Positions 9,788 through 18,601 are shown, numbered from the stretch's first letter. The stretch: DNA of 64,000 nucleotides from Bacteroidia bacterium (GCA_016787895.1 JAEUTN010000014.1:372001-436000), one strand, 5' to 3'. Notes: generated by a model not told the origin, from the letters alone. Made by a program: numbers and translations.

Positions 9788-9797
9788 AAAAAGGATT

Positions 9798-9829
9798 AAA
9801 AAAAAGAGCATCTTCAGTGAAGATGCTCT
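9798..9829 (-). terminator. Intrinsic terminator after the 192-residue lipoprotein
   Basis: An 11-bp perfect stem (arms 9805-9815 and 9819-9829) with a 3-nt loop is followed on the minus strand by a run of seven T (9798-9804). It lies 14 bases past the stop of the upstream lipoprotein gene and directly before the GTG start of the next one. It should therefore attenuate, not fully separate, the operon. Confidence 0.85.
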
Positions 9830-9842
9830 GATGGGCCTGGGT

Positions 9843-10421
9843 TTATTTACCTTCTTCAGCCATTTTTTTCATCTCAGCATCAAAAATCTGCTGGAATTTT
9901 TGTTTGTCGTAATCCAGCTTCAGCTTAGCGTCGTTGGAGATTTTAGCGTCCAGTTTTTCGAACACTTCTTTTTTACCGGCTTCAATTGCAATCCAGTAGC
10001 TGTATGAATTATCCGGTTCTTTGAAAATCTTTTCGCCGATTTCCTTTACGTTTGACATTTGCATGTTCACCACTTCGCGGGTGAGCTCTTCAAACTTATT
10101 CTCATACTCCTGAGTGTTTCCAACAGAACGCTGGTTGGTGTACTGGTCGGTAACACGTTTTACAGTAGCCTGAATGTTAGCGGCCATTTCAGCGCGGGCA
10201 TTCTGAAAAGCTATTTTTTTAGCGGTGGCCAGGTCAGGGGATTTGCCCACTTGTTTGGCTCTGAAATAATTTTCATCGCTGCGGTACTCTTTGCTGCTGA
10301 AAGGTACAGTAATTTCAACGGCACCGGTTTCTTTTTGCACCGGGGTGCCCTTTTTTGACTTACAACCCGCCAGTGTTAAAACGGCCAGGGCTGGGATCAG
10401 AAGTAATTGCGTTGTTTTCAT
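9843..10421 (-). CDS. LPP20-like lipoprotein, 192 residues
   Basis: Lipoprotein precursor with signal MKTTQLLLIPALAVLTLAGC (Cys at residue 20) and a mature Lys-rich stretch. The body contains FRAKQVGKSPDLATAKKIAFQNARAEM-type sequence around residues 53-80, matching the LPP20-like AxxxAxxxAR helix. A long charged helical C-terminus follows, ending KMAEEGK. It is the first gene of a three-lipoprotein block between parE and parC. A TACATTTG box at 10477-10484 may drive it, and a strong terminator follows it. Unlike its two downstream partners it is small and helix-rich. Its role is unknown. Confidence 0.7.
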   Translation of the reverse strand: MKTTQLLLIPALAVLTLAGCKSKKGTPVQKETGAVEITVPFSSKEYRSDENYFRAKQVGKSPDLATAKKIAFQNARAEMAANIQATVKRVTDQYTNQRSVGNTQEYENKFEELTREVVNMQMSNVKEIGEKIFKEPDNSYSYWIAIEAGKKEVFEKLDAKISNDAKLKLDYDKQKFQQIFDAEMKKMAEEGK

Positions 10422-10476
10422 ACGTTTTGTGTTTTTATTTGATTTAAGGTAGATTCAATTCTTGTTCCAAAGTACT

Positions 10477-10484
10477 CAAATGTA
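10477..10484 (-). promoter_or_regulatory. Candidate -7 box of the lipoprotein block
   Basis: The minus strand reads TACATTTG, fitting TAnnTTTG, 55 bases before the ATG of the first lipoprotein gene and just past the parE stop. No -33 TTTG was found at the proper distance. Confidence 0.35.
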
Positions 10485-10500
10485 GTAAAATTAACTTTTG

Positions 10501-12360
10501 TTAACCCACCAGGTCCTTTTCCAGTTCTTTCTCAATTCTCAGGTTTTCGATGATAAATTCCTGACGGTCCTGAGTGTTTTTGCCCATATAATAATTGAGC
10601 AATTCCTGAATACTGGCCCGCTGATCAATCAATACCGGCTCCAAACGAATGTCTTTTCCAATAAAATGTTTGAACTCATCCGGTGAAATTTCACCCAGAC
10701 CCTTAAAGCGGGTGATTTCGGGTTTAGGACCCAGTTTCGCAATGGCCGCTTTGCGTTCTTCATCGCTATAACAATAAATGGTTTCCTTTTTGTTACGCAC
10801 CCTGAACAGAGGGGTTTGTAAAATTTTCACGTGGTCGTTTTTTACCAGATCAGGGAAAAATTGAAGAAAAAAGGTAAGCAACAACAAACGAATGTGCATG
10901 CCATCCACATCAGCATCGGTAGCAATCACTACATTGTTGTAACGCAGTTCCTCCAAACCATCTTCAATGTTCAAAGCCGCTTGCAATAAATTAAACTCCT
11001 CGTTTTCATACACCACTTTTTTACCAAGTCCAAAACAGTTCAGGGGTTTTCCTTTTAAACTGAATACCGCCTGGCAGTTCACATCACGGGTTTTGGTGAT
11101 GGAACCACTTGCTGAGTCGCCCTCACAAATAAATAGAGTGGTATCCAAACGACGCACGTCTTTTGTGTCATCCAAATGCACACGGCAATCACGCAATTTT
11201 TTATTGTGCAGGGAAGCTTTTTTGGCTCTTTCCCTGGCCAGTTTTTGTATACCCGATAGTTCTTTGCGTTCTCTTTCGTTGGCCAGAATTTTTGCCTCAA
11301 TGGCTTTGGCCGTATCCGGGTTTTTGTGCAGGTAATTATCAAGTTGTTCTTTAATAAAATCGTTGATAAAACTGCGCATGCTTTGTCCGCCCGGTGCAAT
11401 TTCCTGAGAGCCCAGTTTGGTTTTGGTTTGGGATTCAAATACCGGCTCCTGCACCTTCACGGCAATGGCTGCAATGATGGATTTGCGCACATCGGTTGGA
11501 TCAAACTCTTTTTTGTAAAACTCACGGATGGTTTTCACCACAGCCTCCCTGAAAGCAGCCTGATGGGTTCCTCCCTGAGTGGTAAACTGCCCGTTCACAT
11601 AACTGTAATACTCCTCACTGAAATGTTCGTTGCTGTGGGTCATGGCCAGTTCAATATCTTCTCCACGCAAATGAATAATGGGATACAGAATTTCTCCGGT
11701 AATGTTTTTTTCCAGCAGATCCTTCAAACCATTATCTGATTTGTATTCCTGTCCGTTGAGGTAAAGTTTGAGTCCGGTATTTAAAAACGCGTAGTTCCAT
11801 ACCATACGGTCGATGTACTCGTGAACAAAATGGTATTTTTTAAAGATGCTGTCGTCCGGTTTAAATTCAACCAGGGTACCGTTTTTTTCTCCGGGGGCAG
11901 CTGCTAACTTGTACTCCTTAATCAGCTCTCCCTTCGAAAAATCTGCTGTTTTAGATTGACCATCACGGAACGAGGTGACTTTAAAATTTATTGATAGAGC
12001 GTTCACCGCTTTGGTACCCACTCCATTTAAACCAATGGATTTTTTAAAGGCCTCACTGTCGTATTTACCTCCGGTATTAATTTTGGAGACCACTTCTACC
12101 ACTTTCCCCAAAGGAATACCGCGTCCGTAGTCTCGAATGGTTACTATACCATCTTTGATATTGATTTCAATCTTATCCCCCTCGCCCATCATAAATTCGT
12201 CGATGGAATTGTCCATTACCTCTTTGATAAGCACGTAAATGCCATCGTCGAAAGCGCTGCCATCTCCCAATTTCCCGATGTACATTCCGGGGCGGGTGCG
12301 AATGTGTTCTTTCCAGTCGAGGGATTTTATGCTATCCTCATTATATGTTGATTTTGCCAT
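10501..12360 (-). CDS. parE: DNA topoisomerase IV subunit B
   Basis: ATPase subunit of topoisomerase IV. The 619-residue length fits ParE (GyrB is usually longer). The N-terminal GHKL ATPase shows the Bergerat motifs [10 protein letters not shown] (around residue 48) and DYGRGIPLG, then [14 protein letters not shown]. The transducer domain follows, and the TOPRIM domain shows EGDSASGS near residue 412 and [10 protein letters not shown] near 483. It pairs with ParC encoded 3.6 kb downstream. The start is the ATG of [12 protein letters not shown] heptamer array of a four-helix-bundle element begins 14 bases upstream of this start. Confidence 0.95.
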   Translation of the reverse strand: MAKSTYNEDSIKSLDWKEHIRTRPGMYIGKLGDGSAFDDGIYVLIKEVMDNSIDEFMMGEGDKIEINIKDGIVTIRDYGRGIPLGKVVEVVSKINTGGKYDSEAFKKSIGLNGVGTKAVNALSINFKVTSFRDGQSKTADFSKGELIKEYKLAAAPGEKNGTLVEFKPDDSIFKKYHFVHEYIDRMVWNYAFLNTGLKLYLNGQEYKSDNGLKDLLEKNITGEILYPIIHLRGEDIELAMTHSNEHFSEEYYSYVNGQFTTQGGTHQAAFREAVVKTIREFYKKEFDPTDVRKSIIAAIAVKVQEPVFESQTKTKLGSQEIAPGGQSMRSFINDFIKEQLDNYLHKNPDTAKAIEAKILANERERKELSGIQKLARERAKKASLHNKKLRDCRVHLDDTKDVRRLDTTLFICEGDSASGSITKTRDVNCQAVFSLKGKPLNCFGLGKKVVYENEEFNLLQAALNIEDGLEELRYNNVVIATDADVDGMHIRLLLLTFFLQFFPDLVKNDHVKILQTPLFRVRNKKETIYCYSDEERKAAIAKLGPKPEITRFKGLGEISPDEFKHFIGKDIRLEPVLIDQRASIQELLNYYMGKNTQDRQEFIIENLRIEKELEKDLVG

Positions 12361-12374
12361 TCTTTGAATTCCTG

Positions 12375-12402
12375 GTTTGATGTTTCTTGTTTCTTGTTGC
12401 AG
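12375..12402 (+). repeat. Heptamer array, element A, downstream side
   Basis: Four consecutive 7-nt units on the plus strand: GTTTGAT, GTTTCTT, GTTTCTT, GTTGCAG. The array stops two bases before the stop codon of the four-helix-bundle gene. A perfect 13-mer within it (12375-12387) recurs inverted at 12821-12833. Confidence 0.8.
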
Positions 12403-12404
12403 AT

Positions 12405-12809
12405 TTATTTCTTGTCTTTTTCTTTAAACTTGTTTCCTTTAAATTCTGAGTTTCTAAGGTAACTAATAAATGCCCCTAGTTTACCAGCGAGTAATAAACA
12501 TTTTTGTTGTAGCTCCTCAAATTCCTCCTTTTTTACTAACTCCCTGTCTTTTACCCGATAGAGTTGGGATCTGACTTCAGCTAAAGATCCTTTTGCAATA
12601 GCCAAAAATTGAATAAATTCCTTGTTTCCTTCTCTTTCAAAACCTTCGGCAATATTATCCATAATTGAACCGGCCGCAGAATCAAGTTGATTTCCTAATT
12701 CGTAATTTCTTGTTTCTTTCAGCTTATTTAAGTGTGGAATTAATTCAAGATTGATCTGCCTGGCTAGAATCCAAACATCTAAATCTTCAAATTTCTTGAT
12801 AGTTGCCAT
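12405..12809 (-). CDS. Four-helix-bundle protein (23S rRNA IVP / Avd-like), element A
   Basis: A 134-residue, almost all-helical protein of the S23/intervening-sequence family (TIGR02436 type), related in fold to the Avd protein of diversity-generating retroelements. Visible family signatures are [12 protein letters not shown] at the N-terminus, the central [15 protein letters not shown], then [20 protein letters not shown] and a helical basic tail. ATG at 12809 is chosen because [10 protein letters not shown] matches the family start; an upstream TTG is inferior. The protein is 55-60% alike by eye to the element B copy 0.9 kb away. No rRNA gene is near. The gene is bracketed by inverted heptamer arrays and lies between the AIM24 gene and parE. 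Its biological role is unknown. Confidence 0.85.
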   Translation of the reverse strand: MATIKKFEDLDVWILARQINLELIPHLNKLKETRNYELGNQLDSAAGSIMDNIAEGFEREGNKEFIQFLAIAKGSLAEVRSQLYRVKDRELVKKEEFEELQQKCLLLAGKLGAFISYLRNSEFKGNKFKEKDKK

Positions 12810-12812
12810 TTG

Positions 12813-12847
12813 CTTCAACCAGAAACATCAAACAAAAAACGTCAAAC
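12813..12847 (-). repeat. Heptamer array, element A, upstream side
   Basis: Five consecutive 7-nt units read on the minus strand: GTTTGAC, GTTTTTT, GTTTGAT, GTTTCTG, GTTGAAG. It is inverted relative to the 12375-12402 array, ends three bases before the ATG of the gene, and begins one base after the AIM24 stop. Confidence 0.8.
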
Positions 12848-12848
12848 A

Positions 12849-13631
12849 TTAAATGCCATCGCCATCCAGTATATTTCCAAGACCTCCGAGGATACTTCCT
12901 TCTTCTTTTCTCCTGAAGGAACCATAGGAGAGAATTCGTCCTGCCAGGCGGCTGATGGGAAGGGTTTGGATCCACACCTTGCCCGGACCACGTAAACTCG
13001 CGTAAAACATGCCTTCACCTCCAAATAAAGTGTTTTTAACTCCGCCTACAAATTGTATGTCGTAATCCACATCGCTGGTAAACGCCACAATGCAGCCGGT
13101 GTCTACTTTCAGGAGTTCGCCGATCTGAAGGTTTTTTTCAATAACGTGTCCTCCGCTGTGCACAAAGGCCAGTCCGTCGCCCTCCAGTTTTTGCATGATA
13201 AACCCTTCGCCTCCAAACAATCCCGTTCCCAGTTTTTTCTGAAATTCAATGCCAACGGCTACGCCTTTTGCAGCGCATAAAAAACTATCCTTTTGGCAAA
13301 TGATTTTTCCGCCCAAGCGGTGCAGGTCGAGGGGGATAATTTTTCCCGCATAAGGCGCGGCAAAACTCACCTGGCGTTTTTGCTGTGAAGTGTTGGTGTA
13401 AACGGTCATGAATAAATTTTCACCGGTCAGCAAACGTTTGCCGGCCGAGAACAGTTTACCCATGATGCCTTTTTCATTGCCATCCCCAAACAAGGTTTGC
13501 ATTTGAATGCCGTCGGTCATCATCATAAAACTGCCGGGTTCCGCAATCACGGCTTCCTGTGGATCGAGTTCGATCTCTACGCATTGCATTTCCTCTCCGG
13601 AAAGCTTAAAGTCAATTTCGTGGTTGTTCAT
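12849..13631 (-). CDS. AIM24 / TIGR00266 family protein
   Basis: A 260-residue beta-rich protein. It begins EIDFKLSGEEMQCVEIEL, followed by EAVIAEPGSFMMM. Three glycine-rich GxGLFGGEGFI / NTLFGGEGMFYA motifs lie around residues 138-215, and the C-terminus is Gly-rich (GSILGGLGNIL). This pattern is characteristic of the TIGR00266/AIM24 family, whose double-stranded beta-helix fold resembles the tryptophan RNA-binding attenuator superfamily. The mitochondrial homologue AIM24 affects membrane organisation, but the bacterial role is unsettled. It is sandwiched between two four-helix-bundle elements. The heptamer array of element B reaches to one base from its start codon and so forms its 5' leader. 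Confidence 0.85.
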   Translation of the reverse strand: MNNHEIDFKLSGEEMQCVEIELDPQEAVIAEPGSFMMMTDGIQMQTLFGDGNEKGIMGKLFSAGKRLLTGENLFMTVYTNTSQQKRQVSFAAPYAGKIIPLDLHRLGGKIICQKDSFLCAAKGVAVGIEFQKKLGTGLFGGEGFIMQKLEGDGLAFVHSGGHVIEKNLQIGELLKVDTGCIVAFTSDVDYDIQFVGGVKNTLFGGEGMFYASLRGPGKVWIQTLPISRLAGRILSYGSFRRKEEGSILGGLGNILDGDGI

Positions 13632-13632
13632 T

Positions 13633-13660
13633 TTACTGATTTCTGATTACTTATTTCTAA
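13633..13660 (+). repeat. Heptamer array, element B, downstream side
   Basis: Four 7-nt units on the plus strand: TTACTGA, TTTCTGA, TTACTTA, TTTCTAA. The last unit contains the TAG (on the minus strand) that ends the extended reading frame of the four-helix-bundle gene. It is inverted relative to 14078-14098. Confidence 0.75.
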
Positions 13661-14061
13661 TTGGATTCGGATTTTCTAAACTTTTGTCCTTTAATGCTTG
13701 AGTTATTCAGGTATTTTATAAACCCGGCTATTTGCGCAGCCAATGTCAGGCATTTTTGCTACAAAATATCATGATTGTCTTTTGAAATCGCTTTTCTATC
13801 GTATGCCCTATACAACTGAGACCTAACTTCGCCTAAAGAAGCTTTGGCTATTGCTAAAAACTGTATAAATTCCCGTGTTCCATCCCTCTCAAAGCCTTCA
13901 GCAATATTGTCCATAACAGAACCCGAAGACCTTTCAATTTGAGACTTCAACTCAAAGCACTTTAGTTCCTCGGCTTTTTCGAACAAAGGAATAAGTTCCT
14001 GAGACAAACTTCTTGCCGCTTTCCAGGTTTCCAAGTCTTCAAATCGAGTAAATGTTCCCAT
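13657..14061 (-). pseudogene. Four-helix-bundle gene with in-frame stop, element B
   Basis: Paralogue of the element A gene ([50 protein letters not shown]). The reading frame from ATG 14061 meets an in-frame TAG at 13759-13761 after 100 residues (...NHDIL). Read past that stop, the same frame continues with QKCLTLAAQIAGFIKYL and a basic tail to a TAG at 13657-13659. That matches the C-terminal helix of the element A protein, where the aligned residue is Gln in LQQKC. A single CAG/CAA to TAG nonsense change explains it without any frameshift. The product is therefore a 100-residue truncation lacking helix four, or a pseudogene, unless amber is read through. Full length would be 134 residues. 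Confidence 0.8.
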
Positions 14062-14077
14062 TTCTATTTACACAAAA

Positions 14078-14098
14078 TTAGAAATCAGAAATTAGAAA
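14078..14098 (-). repeat. Heptamer array, element B, upstream side
   Basis: Three perfect 7-nt units on the minus strand, TTTCTAA, TTTCTGA, TTTCTAA, with a degenerate fourth at 14071-14077. It lies five bases after the ychF stop and 16 bases before the ATG of the four-helix-bundle gene. Confidence 0.75.
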
Positions 14099-14103
14099 TT
14101 GTC

Positions 14104-15204
14104 TTAAACGTTAAACCTAAAATGCATCACGTCTCCATCATTTACAACGTATTCCTTTCCTTCTATCCTCAACTTTCCGGCTTCGCGGCAAGCGGCTTCA
14201 GAGCCCATGCTGATAAAATCGTTGTAGGAAATCACTTCTGCTTTGATAAACCCTTTTTCAAAATCGGTATGAATCACCGCTGCAGCCTGAGGGGCTTTGG
14301 TGCCGTGGGTAATGGTCCAGGCACGCACTTCTTTAACTCCTGCGGTGAAATAGGTGTCGAGCTTTAATAATTTGTAAGCCGATTTAATCAGTTTGTTTAC
14401 ACCCGGCTCATCCAAACCCATTTCGGCTAAAAATAGCTGTTTTTCCTCGTAGGTTTCAAGAGAAGCGATTTCACTTTCCATTTGTGCTGTTATGACCAGA
14501 ATTTCGGCGTTTTCGTTTTTCACAGCTTCTTTCACGGCCTCCACATGTTTGTTTCCTGTTTTGGCGGAAGCTTCATCCACATTACACACATACATCACCG
14601 GTTTGATGGTAAGTAAATGCAAGTCGGCAATGTATGGCAATTCGTTGTCTTCCAGGTGACAGGCTCTTGCCGAGTGACCACTTTCCAGCGTGGTTTTTAC
14701 TTTGGTTAGTGTTGAGAAAATACGAACGGCTTCTTTGTCTGTTCCGGTTTTAGCCAGTTTTTCAAACTTTTTCATTTTACCTTCCACACTTTCCAGGTCT
14801 TTCAGCTGCAATTCGGTATCAATGATCTCTTTGTCGCGCACCGGATCCACTCTTCCGTCCACATGCACCACATTATCATCGTCGAAACAACGCAAAACGT
14901 GAAGGATGGCATCGCATTCGCGAATGTTTCCAAGAAATTTATTGCCCAAACCCTCGCCTTTGCTGGCGCCCTTCACCAGGCCGGCAATGTCGACAATTTC
15001 AACCGTGGTAGGCACAATGTTCTGAGGTTTGACGATCTCCGAAAGTTTGGTCATGCGCTCATCGGGCACAGTAATCGTTCCCACGTTGGGATCGATGGTA
15101 CAAAAGGGGAAATTGGCCGCCTGGGCCTTCGCGTTGCTTAAACAATTAAATAGTGTGGATTTTCCCACATTCGGTAAACCAACAATTCCACATTTGAGTG
15201 CCAT
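14104..15204 (-). CDS. ychF: Redox-regulated ATPase/GTPase YchF
   Basis: Universally conserved Obg-family P-loop NTPase (eukaryotic OLA1), ribosome associated and ATP-preferring. The 366 residues are family length. G1 is GLPNVGKST at residues 8-16, followed by the G2/G3 region VEIVDIAGLVKGAS. The NVDE motif stands in place of NKxD, which is the basis of the adenine preference in this family. The TGS domain occupies the C-terminus (YFTAGVKEVRAW, FEKGFIKAEVI, YVVNDGDVMHFRF). It is divergent from the transketolase operon. A TATATTTG box at 15236-15243 is a candidate promoter. Confidence 0.96.
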   Translation of the reverse strand: MALKCGIVGLPNVGKSTLFNCLSNAKAQAANFPFCTIDPNVGTITVPDERMTKLSEIVKPQNIVPTTVEIVDIAGLVKGASKGEGLGNKFLGNIRECDAILHVLRCFDDDNVVHVDGRVDPVRDKEIIDTELQLKDLESVEGKMKKFEKLAKTGTDKEAVRIFSTLTKVKTTLESGHSARACHLEDNELPYIADLHLLTIKPVMYVCNVDEASAKTGNKHVEAVKEAVKNENAEILVITAQMESEIASLETYEEKQLFLAEMGLDEPGVNKLIKSAYKLLKLDTYFTAGVKEVRAWTITHGTKAPQAAAVIHTDFEKGFIKAEVISYNDFISMGSEAACREAGKLRIEGKEYVVNDGDVMHFRFNV

Positions 15205-15235
15205 GAGTATAAATTACGTTTTGAATTAAAACCCG

Positions 15236-15243
15236 CAAATATA
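15236..15243 (-). promoter_or_regulatory. Candidate -7 box upstream of ychF
   Basis: The minus strand reads TATATTTG in the same CGTATATTTGC context as the box before parC, 32 bases before the ychF ATG. No clear -33 partner was seen. Confidence 0.4.
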
Positions 15244-15373
15244 CGAATAAGCAGGGCATTTTTTTCCGGGGATTCGCCTGGATTTTCTAGTTTTTAACAT
15301 CCCTTTCTTCTTATTAACAGCAAGCCTCTCGGGCGAGCGGCAAATGTTAATTTTGCCGTTAAACCCAGCAACT

Positions 15374-16222
15374 ATGCCAAAAATGGATGAGATGAAGCGG
15401 CTTTGCACCCAGGTGCGACGCGATATTGTGAGAATGGTACACGCCGTAAATTCCGGTCACCCCGGAGGTTCACTGGGTTGTGTGGAATTTTTTGTTGCAC
15501 TATACGGTGATATTCTTCGCCATGAGCCCTCAAAATTCAACATGGATGGTAAAAACGAAGATTTGTTTTTTCTCAGCAACGGACACATCAGCCCGGTGTA
15601 TTACAGCGTTCTGGCGCACAACGGCTATTTCCCGGTAAGTGAGCTGAACACGTTCAGAAAACTGAACACCCGACTGCAGGGCCACCCCACCACCCACGAA
15701 GGTTTGCCGGGCATACGCATTGCCAGCGGTTCACTTGGTCAGGGCATGAGCGTGGCCATTGGCGCGGCTCTCAGTAAAAAATTGAACAAGGAAACCAACA
15801 TCGTGTACAGTTTGCATGGTGACGGGGAACTTCAGGAAGGACAAATTTGGGAAGCGGCCATGTATGCCGCAGCCAAAAAAGTAGACAATTACATTGCTAC
15901 GGTAGATTACAACGGCAGGCAAATCGACGGGGATGTGGATAAGGTATTGCCCCTTGGAAACCTCAAGGCAAAATTTGAAGCTTTTGGGTGGACCGTGCTT
16001 GAAAACCCTCATGGGAACGACCTTGAACAGGTGATTGCCTCCTTTAAGCTGGCCCAAACGCATCTTGGAAAAGGCAAACCCATTGTGATTCTTATGAAAA
16101 CCGAAATGGGCATGGGGGTTGATTACATGATGGGCACCCACAAATGGCACGGTTCGGCGCCAAATGATGAACAACTCAAAAAAGCACTGGAACAGCTTCC
16201 TGTAACACTTGGTGATTATTAA
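15374..16222 (+). CDS. Transketolase, N-terminal subunit
   Basis: Thiamine-diphosphate-binding half of a split transketolase (non-oxidative pentose phosphate pathway). At 282 residues it matches the N-subunit of two-gene transketolases. Seen are NSGHPGGSLGCVE near the start, FLSNGHISPVYYSVL, the GSLGQGMSVAIGAA segment, the ThDP/Mg motif GDGELQEGQIWEA, and the HKWHGSAPND end. ATG 15374 is preferred over an upstream start because MPKMDEMKRL leads into the conserved helix. The C-subunit lies downstream at 17642 but is separated by a 1.4-kb von Willebrand A gene. A TAATTTTG box at 15348-15355 is a weak promoter candidate. Confidence 0.95.
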   Translation: MPKMDEMKRLCTQVRRDIVRMVHAVNSGHPGGSLGCVEFFVALYGDILRHEPSKFNMDGKNEDLFFLSNGHISPVYYSVLAHNGYFPVSELNTFRKLNTRLQGHPTTHEGLPGIRIASGSLGQGMSVAIGAALSKKLNKETNIVYSLHGDGELQEGQIWEAAMYAAAKKVDNYIATVDYNGRQIDGDVDKVLPLGNLKAKFEAFGWTVLENPHGNDLEQVIASFKLAQTHLGKGKPIVILMKTEMGMGVDYMMGTHKWHGSAPNDEQLKKALEQLPVTLGDY

Positions 16223-16247
16223 TCTCCCGCGGGAGGGCAAACAGGCC

Positions 16248-17639
16248 ATGGGCAGCAACGTTTTATACCGTTTCAAAAAAGTGGGCCTGGTAGGGCTGTT
16301 TTTAATTTCAGCGTGTTCAAGCTTTTCCCAATCCCAAATCACCAACCGCATCCTATTTATTTTCGACGATTCGTTCAGCATGAACGGACCCTGGAACAGC
16401 AACATCAAAATTGAAGTGGCCAAAAAAGTAATGGGGGAGTTTTTGGACAGTTTAAAAAGCATTCCCAATCTCGAACTTGCCCTGCGTTGTTACGGGCATA
16501 CCACCTTTTTCAGACCGGAGCGCAATTGCGAAGACACCAAACTGGAAGTGCCATTCGCTCCTGCCAAATCGAATACCGAAAAAATAAAACAAAGAATTCA
16601 AAAACTTGAACCCACCGGAACTACACCAATTGCCTTTTCGCTGGGTCAGTGTATTAACGATTTTCCGGCCTGCAACACCTGCCGGAACATTGTTATTCTT
16701 ATCACCGATGGTATTGAGGAATGTGGCGGTAATCCCTGCCAGGTGAGCATCGACATGCAACGCAAAGGCATTTTTCTTCGTCCCTTTGTGATTGGTGTGG
16801 GGCTGGATGTAAAATTTGCAGATGCCTTTGCCTGTATGGGGAAGTTTTACGATGTAAGCAATGAAGCCAACTTTATGGACGTGTTAAAGTTGGTGTTAAC
16901 CGAATCGCTCTCGCAAACCACGGTTCAGGTGAACCTGCTCGACCTTGGTAAAAATCCAACTGAAACTGATGTGGACATGACTTTTTATGAGGCGGGCACT
17001 TCGCGGGTAAAATACAATTACCTGCACACCATTAATCACCGCGGAAATCCCGATACGCTGGTGTTGGATCCCGACGTGAAATACGATTTGGTGGTGCACA
17101 CCATTCCTCCGGTTGAAAAAAAGAACATTGTGATTGAAAAAGGTAAACACAATACCATTTCACTTGATGCGCCTCAGGGTTATTTGTTGCTGCAACTCGA
17201 CGGACAGAACGGCAATTATTTTCCCACCACCATTGTTCGTCAGGAAGGTATTATGCGCACCCTGAACGTACAGGAATTTGGCACCAAAGAAAAATACCTG
17301 GTGGGTAAATACGATCTGGAGATTCTCACCCTTCCCCGCATTAAACTCAAGGATGTGGAGATCAAACAAAGCAGCACGAATACGCTGAAAATTCCTGCCA
17401 GCGGCAATGTATACTTTAATAAAAGCAGCAAAGGTTACGGAAGTGTGTATGTGGACAATGGCAAAACCGTGGAGTGGGTGTGCAACCTCAACACGGCTTC
17501 ACAAAATGAAATTATATATTTACAACCCGGCAAATACAAAGTGGTGTTCAGAGCCGAACTGGCAAAAGAAACCTTAAAAACCACGGAGTTTAACTTTGAG
17601 GTGAGAGCCGGCACCCCCATGACTGTAAGAATAAATTAA
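16248..17639 (+). CDS. Secreted von Willebrand A domain lipoprotein
   Basis: A 463-residue exported protein. The signal sequence [14 protein letters not shown] carries a possible lipobox (Cys at residue 23). The vWA domain follows with an intact MIDAS: DDSFS at residues 40-44, the Thr of [12 protein letters not shown], and the Asp of [10 protein letters not shown]. Several cysteine pairs (CYGHTTFF...NCED, CNTCRN) suggest disulfides. After about residue 240 come two to three beta-sandwich-like segments ([28 protein letters not shown]) resembling carboxypeptidase-regulatory or Ig-like folds. The gene is 25 bp after transketolase N and 2 bp before transketolase C, so it is transcribed with them. 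No known link to that enzyme exists, and the ligand is unknown. Confidence 0.8.
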   Translation: MGSNVLYRFKKVGLVGLFLISACSSFSQSQITNRILFIFDDSFSMNGPWNSNIKIEVAKKVMGEFLDSLKSIPNLELALRCYGHTTFFRPERNCEDTKLEVPFAPAKSNTEKIKQRIQKLEPTGTTPIAFSLGQCINDFPACNTCRNIVILITDGIEECGGNPCQVSIDMQRKGIFLRPFVIGVGLDVKFADAFACMGKFYDVSNEANFMDVLKLVLTESLSQTTVQVNLLDLGKNPTETDVDMTFYEAGTSRVKYNYLHTINHRGNPDTLVLDPDVKYDLVVHTIPPVEKKNIVIEKGKHNTISLDAPQGYLLLQLDGQNGNYFPTTIVRQEGIMRTLNVQEFGTKEKYLVGKYDLEILTLPRIKLKDVEIKQSSTNTLKIPASGNVYFNKSSKGYGSVYVDNGKTVEWVCNLNTASQNEIIYLQPGKYKVVFRAELAKETLKTTEFNFEVRAGTPMTVRIN

Positions 17640-17641
17640 CT

Positions 17642-18595
17642 ATGAAAAAATACACCTACACTGAGAAGAAAGACACCCGATCGGGATTTGGCGCAGGCTT
17701 GCTGGAACTGGGCAAACAAAATAATCAGGTGGTGGCCTTGTGCGCCGACCTTACCGGCTCCTTAAAAATGGACGCCTTTGAAAAAGAATTTCCAGATCGT
17801 TTTTTTCAGGTGGGAATTGCCGAGGCCAACATGATGGGCATAGCGGCAGGACTAACCATAGGCGGAAAAATTCCCTTCACGGGCACCTTTGCCAATTTCA
17901 GCACCGGGCGTGTGTACGACCAGATTCGTCAAAGCATTGCTTACTCCGATAAAAATGTAAAGATCTGCGCATCCCACGCCGGCCTTACCCTGGGGGAAGA
18001 CGGGGCCACGCACCAAATTCTGGAAGACATTGGTTTAATGAAAATGCTGCCCAACATGGTGGTCATCAATCCCTGTGATTTTAACCAAACCAAAGCGGCT
18101 ACTATTGCCATTGCCAAACACCACGGACCCGTGTATTTGCGTTTTGGTCGTCCCAGTGTACCCAATTTCACAGCACCCGACCAAACGTTTGAAATTGGAA
18201 AAGCCGTGATGCTGAACGAAGGTAAGGACGTGAGCATTATTGCCACCGGCCATTTGGTATGGAAAGCTTTGGAAGCGGCTGAACAACTGGCCGAAAAAGG
18301 AATTAACGCTGAAGTCATCAACATACACACCATTAAACCTCTGGATGAGGAAGCCATATTAAAGTCGGTTTCAAAAACCAAATGTGTGGTCACTGCCGAA
18401 GAACATCAAATGAACGGAGGTTTAGGAGATAGCGTTGCACAACTTTTGGCCCGAAAATTACCAAGCCCTCAGGAGTTTGTAGCGGTGAACGATTCCTTTG
18501 GAGAGAGCGGTACACCGGATGAGCTGATGAAAAAGTACGGGCTTGACACCGTGAACATTGTGGCTGCGGTTGAAAAGGTGATAAAACGAAAATGA
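17642..18595 (+). CDS. Transketolase, C-terminal subunit
   Basis: Pyrimidine-binding and C-terminal domains of the split transketolase; 317 residues, normal for the family. It shows [29 protein letters not shown] (with the catalytic Glu), [16 protein letters not shown], and the C-terminal [14 protein letters not shown] and [12 protein letters not shown] motifs. It completes the N-subunit encoded at 15374. It starts two bases after the vWA gene stop. A heptamer array without a four-helix-bundle gene starts seven bases after its stop. Confidence 0.95.
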   Translation: MKKYTYTEKKDTRSGFGAGLLELGKQNNQVVALCADLTGSLKMDAFEKEFPDRFFQVGIAEANMMGIAAGLTIGGKIPFTGTFANFSTGRVYDQIRQSIAYSDKNVKICASHAGLTLGEDGATHQILEDIGLMKMLPNMVVINPCDFNQTKAATIAIAKHHGPVYLRFGRPSVPNFTAPDQTFEIGKAVMLNEGKDVSIIATGHLVWKALEAAEQLAEKGINAEVINIHTIKPLDEEAILKSVSKTKCVVTAEEHQMNGGLGDSVAQLLARKLPSPQEFVAVNDSFGESGTPDELMKKYGLDTVNIVAAVEKVIKRK

Positions 18596-18601
18596 GTTGA
18601 A

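Noticed and set aside
9809..9811. ATG 9811 as the start of the TPR-type lipoprotein
   Set aside because: It lies in the stem of a strong terminator; GTG 9787 gives a cleaner lipoprotein signal peptide.
12405..12809. Four-helix-bundle genes considered as 23S rRNA intervening sequences
   Set aside because: No rRNA sequence flanks any of the three copies; they sit between protein genes.
12375..12847. Heptamer arrays considered as CRISPR
   Set aside because: Units are 7 nt, contiguous without spacers, and no cas gene is near.
15731..16468. Minus-strand open frame of 245 codons over transketolase N and vWA genes
   Set aside because: It crosses two well-supported genes on the other strand and resembles no protein; it is a shadow frame.
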